NCBI GenBank assembly: GCA_033875255.1
Contig: JAWZSN010000014.1
Location: 77,484-141,483, forward strand
Direction of reading: 5' to 3'
DNA from: Marinimicrococcus sp033875255
GTDB lineage: Bacteria > Pseudomonadota > Alphaproteobacteria > Geminicoccales > Geminicoccaceae
DNA length: 64,000 bases
Part shown: in pieces, positions 58,863 through 64,000 of the stretch
Layout: each line of letters opens with the position of its first letter
Numbering within the stretch: the first letter of the stretch is position 1
Translations under genes and position numbers: made by a program
The notes under the pieces: generated by a model
Told to the model about the DNA's origin: nothing
Databases searched by the model: none
Seen by the model: the letters and a program-made list of their open reading frames with translations, nothing else

Positions 58863-59585
58863 TTGCCTGCCGACCCTCACCCCCGCTACCCCTGCCTCTT
58901 CCGGGACAAAGGGATCAAAGCCTTGCTGGAGATCGTCCTCGATCCGGCGCTGGCCGGGCGCGGCGTACGGCCCCGCCTCGCCTGCCTCGCCGCCCGCGTC
59001 GCGATCGGCCCGGCCGGCCCCGAGCTGACCACGGCCATCGACGAGGAGGCCGCCCGGGTGCGCGCCGACCCCGCCTTGCCGCCGGCAGTGACGGCGACCC
59101 GCCGGGCCCTCAAGGCGCTGGGCAAGGACCCGAGCCGCTACCGGCCGGCAGCCGAGGCGCTGCGCCGCCGCCTCGCCCAGGGCAAGGATCTGTGGCGGGT
59201 GAGCAACCTGGTCGATCTCAACAATCTCGTCTCGCTGCGCAGCGGCCTTTCCATCGGCACCTACGACATGGCGCGGCTTTCCCCGCCGCTCTGCCTGCGG
59301 CAGGGTCTGGCCGGCGAGAGCTATGCCGGGATCGGCCGCGGCCCGCTCAATCTCGAGGGCCTGCCGGTGCTGGCCGACGGGAACGGCCCGTTCGGCAGCC
59401 CGGTGAGCGACAGCGAGCCGACCAGGGTGAGCGAGACGACCCGCGAGGCGCTCATGGTGCTCTTCGGCTTCTCCGGCAACGGGGACGGCCGCGAGGTCCT
59501 CGAGGAGGCAACAGCGCTCGCCGCCGAGGGGCTGCGCGCCTGGTGCGGTGCAGGCGAGGTGACATGCTGGCGGGTGGAAGGATAA
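58863..59585 (+). CDS. B3/4-domain protein (PheRS beta-like domain)
   Basis: The protein has 240 residues from TTG 58863, 4 bp after the glgC stop; there is no early ATG. It has the stand-alone B3/4 domain hallmark LWRVSNLVDLNNLVSLRSGL followed by SIGTYDMARLSPPL, as in the editing-type domain of phenylalanyl-tRNA synthetase beta chains. Free-standing versions are often suspected of tRNA or amino-acid editing, but this is not proven. Its place between glgC and glgA is unexpected. Confidence 0.83.
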   Translation: MPADPHPRYPCLFRDKGIKALLEIVLDPALAGRGVRPRLACLAARVAIGPAGPELTTAIDEEAARVRADPALPPAVTATRRALKALGKDPSRYRPAAEALRRRLAQGKDLWRVSNLVDLNNLVSLRSGLSIGTYDMARLSPPLCLRQGLAGESYAGIGRGPLNLEGLPVLADGNGPFGSPVSDSEPTRVSETTREALMVLFGFSGNGDGREVLEEATALAAEGLRAWCGAGEVTCWRVEG

Positions 59586-59592
59586 GAGCGCG

Positions 59593-61053
59593 GTGCAGGT
59601 TCTCTCCCTCGCCTCGGAATGTTTCCCGCTGGTCAAGACCGGCGGTCTGGCCGACGTCATGGGCGCCCTGCCGCCGGCCCTGGCGCCGCTGGGTTGCCGG
59701 CTGCGCACCCTGCTCCCCGCCTATCCCTGCGTCCTCGACGCCCTGCCCGGGGCCGCCCCGGTGGCCGCCCTCCCCGACCTCTTCGGCGGCGATGCCCGCA
59801 TCCTCGAAGCGCAAGGTCCGGACGGGCTCGACCTCCTGCTGCTCGACGCCCCGCATCTCTATGCGCGGCCCGGCAGCCCCTACCACGACCCCACGGGCAG
59901 CGACTGGCCCGACAACTGGCGGCGCTTTGCCGGTCTTGCCTGGGCCGCCCGCGACATCGGCCTCGGGCTGCTGCCCGGCTGGCGGCCCGACATCGTCCAC
60001 GCCCACGACTGGCAGGCCGGCCTGGCACCAGCCTATCTGGCGCTGGCTGCCGGCAATGGGGGCGGACCGCGCCCGGCCACCGTCATGACGGTCCACAACC
60101 TGGCCTTCCAGGGCCAGGTCGACCCGGGCCTGATGGCCGCCCTGCGCCTGCCGCCCGAGACCTTCGCCATCGACGGCGTCGAGTATTATGGCGGGATCGG
60201 CTTTTTGAAGGCCGGCCTCTTTTATGCCGACCGGCTCACCACGGTGAGCCCCAGTTACGCCCGGGAGATCCGCACCGACGAGGGCGGCATGGGGATGGGC
60301 GGGCTTTTGCGGCTGCGCGGCGGCGATCTGGAAGGAATCCGCAACGGGATCGACGAGCGCGTCTGGGACCCTGCCCGCGACCCGCATCTGCCTTCCGCCT
60401 ACGGTCCCGATTCCCTGCAAGGCAAGACCCTTTGCAAGGCCGCTCTGCAGCGCCGCCTGCGCCTCGCGGAGAACCCGGATGCGTTGCTCCTGGGCGTGGT
60501 GAGCCGGCTCAGCCACCAAAAAGGCCTCGATCTGCTGCCGGGCCTCTTGCCGTGGCTCATGGAGCGCGGCTGCCAGCTCGCCTTGCTCGGGGCCGGCGAG
60601 CCGGCGCTGGAGGCCACCTTCGCCGCCGCCGCCCTGGCTCACCCGGGAAGGATCGGCTTCGTCCAGGGTTATGACGAGCCGCTCGCCCACCTCATCCAGG
60701 CGGGCTCGGACGCCATCCTCGTGCCCTCGCGCTTCGAGCCCTGCGGCCTCACCCAGCTCTGCGCCCAGCGCTATGGCAGCCTGCCCCTGGTGGCCCGCGT
60801 GGGCGGCCTCGCCGACACGGTGATCGACGCCAACGACGCCGCCCTCGACGACAGGGTCGCCACCGGCCTGCATTTCCACCCGGTCACCGCGGAGGCCCTG
60901 GCCGAGGGCCTGGACCGCCTCCTGCGCCTGTGGTCCCGCCCCGAGGCCTGGCGCACCGTCCAGGCCCGCGCCATGACTCGCGACCTCGGCTGGTCCCGCC
61001 CCGCCCGCCACTATCACGAGCTTTACGAGGGGCTTCTCCGGCACCGAGATTGA
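59593..61053 (+). CDS. glgA: Glycogen synthase (ADP-glucose)
   Basis: The protein has 486 residues from GTG 59593. The N-terminal substrate motif is VLSLASECFPLVKTGGLADV (KTGGL binds ADP-glucose), then PDIVHAHDWQAGLAPAYL and TVSPSYAREI. The C-terminal GT5 domain has GVVSRLSHQKGLDLL and PSRFEPCGLTQLCAQRYGSL (EX7E-type region). It extends alpha-1,4-glucan chains. It is last in the glgC cluster; no branching enzyme (glgB) or phosphorylase (glgP) is in the window. Confidence 0.96.
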   Translation: MQVLSLASECFPLVKTGGLADVMGALPPALAPLGCRLRTLLPAYPCVLDALPGAAPVAALPDLFGGDARILEAQGPDGLDLLLLDAPHLYARPGSPYHDPTGSDWPDNWRRFAGLAWAARDIGLGLLPGWRPDIVHAHDWQAGLAPAYLALAAGNGGGPRPATVMTVHNLAFQGQVDPGLMAALRLPPETFAIDGVEYYGGIGFLKAGLFYADRLTTVSPSYAREIRTDEGGMGMGGLLRLRGGDLEGIRNGIDERVWDPARDPHLPSAYGPDSLQGKTLCKAALQRRLRLAENPDALLLGVVSRLSHQKGLDLLPGLLPWLMERGCQLALLGAGEPALEATFAAAALAHPGRIGFVQGYDEPLAHLIQAGSDAILVPSRFEPCGLTQLCAQRYGSLPLVARVGGLADTVIDANDAALDDRVATGLHFHPVTAEALAEGLDRLLRLWSRPEAWRTVQARAMTRDLGWSRPARHYHELYEGLLRHRD

Positions 61054-61090
61054 CGCCGCCCTCCTTTGATATCATAAAACCTTGATATCA
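61050..61090 (+). promoter_or_regulatory. Candidate promoter with two TGATATCA boxes
   Basis: TTGACG (61050-61055) and CATAAA (61073-61078) are 17 bp apart and form a moderate sigma-70-like promoter overlapping the glgA stop. The 8-bp palindrome TGATATCA occurs at 61067-61074 and 61083-61090, 16 bp apart, straddling the -10 and start region. This arrangement fits a repressor site for the ATPase operon. Confidence 0.5.
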
Positions 61091-61104
61091 CGTCGGAGGA
61101 TGGC

Positions 61105-62286
61105 ATGCGCAATCGCTCTGGACCGCCTGTTTCCGGTGACGATTTCGCCTTTCGCGAACGCGAGCTGCGCTTCGCCGAGCAGGCGCTCCTGGATGGCAAC
61201 AGCATCCTCCTCTTTGGCCTGCGCCGCATCGGCAAGACCTCGCTCCTGCACGAGCTCAAGAGGCGGCTGGAGGCCGACGGCCGGGCCTGGTGCTGTCTCG
61301 TCGACGTGCAGGACAAGGAAAGCGCTTCAGAGTTCTTTCTGGAGCTTCTGGATGCGCTGCCGACGACTGCCGAGCAGGCGCTCGACAAGTGGATAGGGAA
61401 GGCCAGGACGCTGCCGAGCAGCCTCTGGAACACCCTTCAAAAGCGCGTGCGCAAGGGCAGCTTCGGTGGAGCCGGGATCGAGCTCGACAAGACTATCGTC
61501 GACTACTGGAAGCCCCTCGCGGACGCGGTCGAGAGGACCGTGCCCGGGCTGGACAGGCCGGTGGTTCTCCTGATCGACGAGTTGCCCTTCTTCGTCGAGA
61601 ATCTTCATGCCCGCGATAAAGACACCGCCCTGGTCAAGCAGATCCTGGCGACCCTGCGCTCCTGGCGTCAGGCCGGCGTTCCCATGGCGCTCGCCGGCTC
61701 GATCAGCATCGACCAGCTGCTGGAAGATCTCGGCGTCTCCAATCTCGTGCTCAACGACGTCTCACGGCTGGAGCTGCATCCTCTCCCCCGCGAGGAAGCC
61801 CGGGAGATGCTGCGCCGGCTCGCCACGGCAAAGGACCTCGCGGGCTGGGACGATACCACCATCGACGCCGTGCTCGATCGTCTCGACGACTGGTTTCCCT
61901 TCTTTCTGCAATGCGCCTTCCACCATCTGCAGCACGAGGAGCCGGGCGACGGGTTCCGGCTCGACGAGATCTTCGCCCGCCACATCGAGCCCGATCTGCA
62001 GCGCTCCTTCTTCGCCCAGTTCGACGATCGGCTGACACGCCGCTTTCCGGAGAAGGAGCGCAAGGCGGCCGAGCAGGTGCTGAATCTCATGGCAAGGGTT
62101 GAGCCTCCTTCACTTGCTATCGGGCGGATCGAGAAGATCGCCTCGACTCACGTCGTCGACCTTACCGGGCTCGTGCGGCGTCTGGAGGTCCAGCAGTTCA
62201 TCCGGCCGGTGGCAGGAAAGCCCGGGCATTACGAGTTTCCCTTCCGGCTGGTTCGCCGGTGGCGGCAGGCGCGGGGTGGCGCTTGA
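61105..62286 (+). CDS. AAA/STAND-type ATPase (ORC/archaeal-ATPase-like)
   Basis: The protein has 393 residues from ATG 61105 (CGGAGGA just upstream). The P-loop is LLFGLRRIGKTSLLHELKRR, the Walker B VVLLIDELPFFVENL, and an arginine/sensor region lies in MALAGSISIDQLLEDLGVSN. The R-x-GKTS version with LIDELP is typical of archaeal-ATPase/DExx-type P-loop NTPases used in signalling or defence. A winged-helix tail follows (LMARVEPPSLAIGRIEKIAS). The stop is two bases before the start of the next ATPase gene, so the two are an operon. Confidence 0.85.
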   Translation: MRNRSGPPVSGDDFAFRERELRFAEQALLDGNSILLFGLRRIGKTSLLHELKRRLEADGRAWCCLVDVQDKESASEFFLELLDALPTTAEQALDKWIGKARTLPSSLWNTLQKRVRKGSFGGAGIELDKTIVDYWKPLADAVERTVPGLDRPVVLLIDELPFFVENLHARDKDTALVKQILATLRSWRQAGVPMALAGSISIDQLLEDLGVSNLVLNDVSRLELHPLPREEAREMLRRLATAKDLAGWDDTTIDAVLDRLDDWFPFFLQCAFHHLQHEEPGDGFRLDEIFARHIEPDLQRSFFAQFDDRLTRRFPEKERKAAEQVLNLMARVEPPSLAIGRIEKIASTHVVDLTGLVRRLEVQQFIRPVAGKPGHYEFPFRLVRRWRQARGGA

Positions 62287-62288
62287 GG

Positions 62289-64000
62289 ATGCGCGCCTCG
62301 CGCTTCAACCCGCACGCCATGAGCGACGAGGCCGTCAAGGCGCTCGCCACCGGCCGGGAGGACGTTCTCGCGCAGATCCTCGGGGTGATCGAGGCGAACC
62401 GCAGTGGCGGCGGGTCTTTGCAGCACGTCCTGATCACCGCGCCGCGTGGCATGGGCAAGTCCTTCCTGCTGCGCCTCGTCCAGGTGGCGCTGCAGGAGCG
62501 GACCGACCCGCCCCGCTTCGTGCTGCTGCCCGAGGAGCAGCCCAATATCACCACGCCGGCTTCCTTCCTGGACGAGATCCGCCGGAGGCTGGAAGGCGGC
62601 GATCCGAGGGCCGCCATGCCCCGCTTCGCCGAGGAGGGCCCGGGCGCCTGGGAGGAGGCCGCAGCCCGGCTGGAGGCAGCCATCCGTGCGGCGATGCCGG
62701 ACGACCCGCACCCCCTGCTGGTTGCCGCCGTCGAGAACCTCGATGTGCTCCTCGACTCGGTGTTCCGGGGAAAGGCCGACCAGTCGCGGCTGCGCAAGCT
62801 TCTGGCGGGCCAGCCGCACCTCATGCTCCTCGCCACCACGCTCAAGGGCGATCTCGACCAGAGCTACGATGCGCGCCTGTTCCACGCCTTCGCCCACAAG
62901 CGATTGCGCCCGTGGGAGCAGGCCGACTACGTGGCCTATTTCCGCCGCCGGGCAGGAACAAAGGGTGCGATCCACCCCGGCGAGAGCAGGCTGAAGGCCA
63001 TCGCCACCTTCACCGGCGGCAGCCCCCGCATGGCGGTGGTGCTGGCCGACCTCGTCGAGGAGGGCGATCCGCTCTCCGCCGCCGGCACGCTCGACCGGCT
63101 GGTCGACGAGCTGACCCCCTACTACCAGGACCTCCTGGAGCGCATGCCGCCGCGCAGCCGGGCGCTGTTCGACGCGCTGGTGCGCGGCGGCGAGCCCTGC
63201 TCGCAGAGCGATCTGGCTGTCCGCGTCGGCACCACCCAGAACCGCATCGCCCAGCATTTCGCCTGGCTGCGCGAAAACGAGGTGGTGTTCGGCGAGCGCC
63301 GCCAGGGCGGCCGGGACTTTCTCTACCGCGTCGCCGACCGTGTCTTTGTCCAATATTACAAAAAACGCTTTATCCTGCACGGCATGGACTACACCCCACT
63401 CGCGGCGATGACAGATTTTCTGGAGATGTTCTTCAGCGTCGATGAAAATCGGGCATACGCGCAAGACCTACTGAAGCGCGGGGCGAAGCGTGAGGCACAG
63501 ATCTTCATGCAGGTGGCGCTGGAACAGGCAAAGCAGATTGAATCTCGGTTGTTAGTACAAATTGATTTCACCAAGAACAGTAGGCTACTGATCGACGCCG
63601 GTCGCTTCGAGGAGGCCGTCGACACTCTCCGCCGCGCCGCAGCCTTCGCCGAGGAGACAGGCGACAAGAAGGAGCTGGCAGCCTGCCTGCTCTCCATGGG
63701 GCGGAGCCTTCGCCGGCTCCAGCGCTTCGAGGAGGCCGTCGACACTCTCCGCCGCGCCGCGACCCTCGCCGAGGAGACAGGCGACAAGGACATGCAAACG
63801 ACCTGTCTGCTCTCCATGGGGCGGAGCCTTCGCCGGCTCCAGCGCTTCGAGGAGGCCGTCGACCCTCTCCGCCGCGCCGCGACCCTCGCCGAGGAGACAG
63901 GCGACAAGGACATGCAAACGACCTGTCTGCTCTCCATGGGGCGGAGCCTTCGCCGGCTCCAGCGCTTCGAGGAGGCCGTCGACCCTCTCCGCCGCGCCGC
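62289..64000 (+). CDS. STAND-like NTPase with near-identical TPR repeats (runs off window)
   Basis: The frame opens at ATG 62289 and stays open to the window end, giving 570 residues so far. The N-terminal NTPase has a P-loop (LITAPRGMGKSFLLRLVQVA) and an acidic Walker-B-like HPLLVAAVENLDVLLDSVF, then an arginine-rich AHKRLRPWEQADYVAYFRRR and a winged-helix-like segment (SQSDLAVRVGTTQNRIAQHF). From about residue 438, 40-residue TPR-like units begin (RFEEAVDTLRRAA, AEETGDK, LLSMGRSLRRLQ), four started before the window ends. Such N-terminal NTPase plus repeat proteins resemble NLR/STAND sensors. Sequence between the two domains (63350-63590) is lower in GC. Confidence 0.8.
   Translation, partial: MRASRFNPHAMSDEAVKALATGREDVLAQILGVIEANRSGGGSLQHVLITAPRGMGKSFLLRLVQVALQERTDPPRFVLLPEEQPNITTPASFLDEIRRRLEGGDPRAAMPRFAEEGPGAWEEAAARLEAAIRAAMPDDPHPLLVAAVENLDVLLDSVFRGKADQSRLRKLLAGQPHLMLLATTLKGDLDQSYDARLFHAFAHKRLRPWEQADYVAYFRRRAGTKGAIHPGESRLKAIATFTGGSPRMAVVLADLVEEGDPLSAAGTLDRLVDELTPYYQDLLERMPPRSRALFDALVRGGEPCSQSDLAVRVGTTQNRIAQHFAWLRENEVVFGERRQGGRDFLYRVADRVFVQYYKKRFILHGMDYTPLAAMTDFLEMFFSVDENRAYAQDLLKRGAKREAQIFMQVALEQAKQIESRLLVQIDFTKNSRLLIDAGRFEEAVDTLRRAAAFAEETGDKKELAACLLSMGRSLRRLQRFEEAVDTLRRAATLAEETGDKDMQTTCLLSMGRSLRRLQRFEEAVDPLRRAATLAEETGDKDMQTTCLLSMGRSLRRLQRFEEAVDPLRRA
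63603..64000 (+). repeat. 120-bp tandem repeats encoding TPR-like units
   Basis: Copies start at 63603, 63723, 63843 and 63963 (CGCTTCGAGGAGGCCGTCGA in each), a period of exactly 120 bp or 40 codons. The second and third copies are almost identical over their full length; the first differs at several bases. The array continues beyond the window. Confidence 0.92.

Noticed and set aside
63389..63937. Minus-strand repetitive frames at the right end
   Set aside because: They are antisense readings of the 120-bp TPR-coding repeats; the plus-strand frame is continuous from the NTPase domain and has the TPR pattern.
63603..64000. Could the 120-bp repeats be a CRISPR-like array?
   Set aside because: There are no unique spacers; the whole unit repeats and encodes a continuous protein with a 40-residue period.

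Overview
The window is a GC-rich (about 70%) chromosomal segment from what is most likely an alphaproteobacterium. I infer this from the protein families (MerR/CadA, Rnk-type regulators, TctABC, AI-2E, CsbD, TadE/G, GlgCAX) and from at least five upstream sites matching the alphaproteobacterial general-stress sigma consensus (GGAAC-N17/18-GTT). A Rhodospirillales/Geminicoccales-like host is possible, but I cannot prove it from sequence alone. I saw no rRNA, tRNA, CRISPR array, transposase or phage gene. CDS coordinates include the stop codon.

Layout. 1-5 kb: a partial Tat-exported DUF882 peptidase, a LysE exporter, and a divergent merR / heavy-metal P-type ATPase pair with a textbook MerR operator, followed by an Rnk-like regulator. 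5.5-10.3 kb: a minus-strand ECF sigma / secreted protein / cupredoxin operon, a three-gene operon (AhpD-like, DUF488, 5-FTHF cyclo-ligase), and a LysR regulator divergent from an unknown gene. 10.6-19 kb: a second Rnk-like gene and exopolysaccharide functions (nucleotide-sugar dehydrogenase, an active/degenerate pair of GT2 enzymes, a Wzc-like tyrosine autokinase), then pgi. 19-29.9 kb: a response regulator, a small protein, and a tight minus-strand glycan operon with UDP-glucuronate decarboxylase, four GT-B-type glycosyltransferases, a B12-binding radical SAM enzyme, a glycoside hydrolase-epimerase fusion and a second epimerase.

30.3-44.2 kb: a large carbohydrate-acid catabolic locus in two plus-strand operons. 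The first (nine genes) has a tripartite tricarboxylate transporter, an oxidoreductase, a TIM-barrel isomerase, an enolase-superfamily enzyme, an epimerase, a GNAT and a TetR regulator. The second has a DHDPS-like aldolase, an oxidoreductase, a DUF993 protein and an isomerase. The two are separated by a ParE/RelE toxin-antitoxin pair. GTAAC...GTTAC inverted repeats lie in front of both operons and are plausible TetR operators.

44.4-61 kb: glycogen metabolism (glgX; then glgC, a B3/4-domain gene and glgA) flanks a stress island (AI-2E permease, two hypothetical proteins, PPOX-family protein, SDR, topoisomerase IB, small lipoprotein, CsbD) carrying the EcfG-like promoters. A TadE and two tandem TadG-like secreted proteins follow, then a FAD oxidoreductase. 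61.1-64 kb: a two-gene operon of ATPases. The second is a STAND-like NTPase running into nearly identical 120-bp TPR-coding repeats that leave the window. This pair and the radical-SAM glycan operon are the best candidates for undescribed systems.
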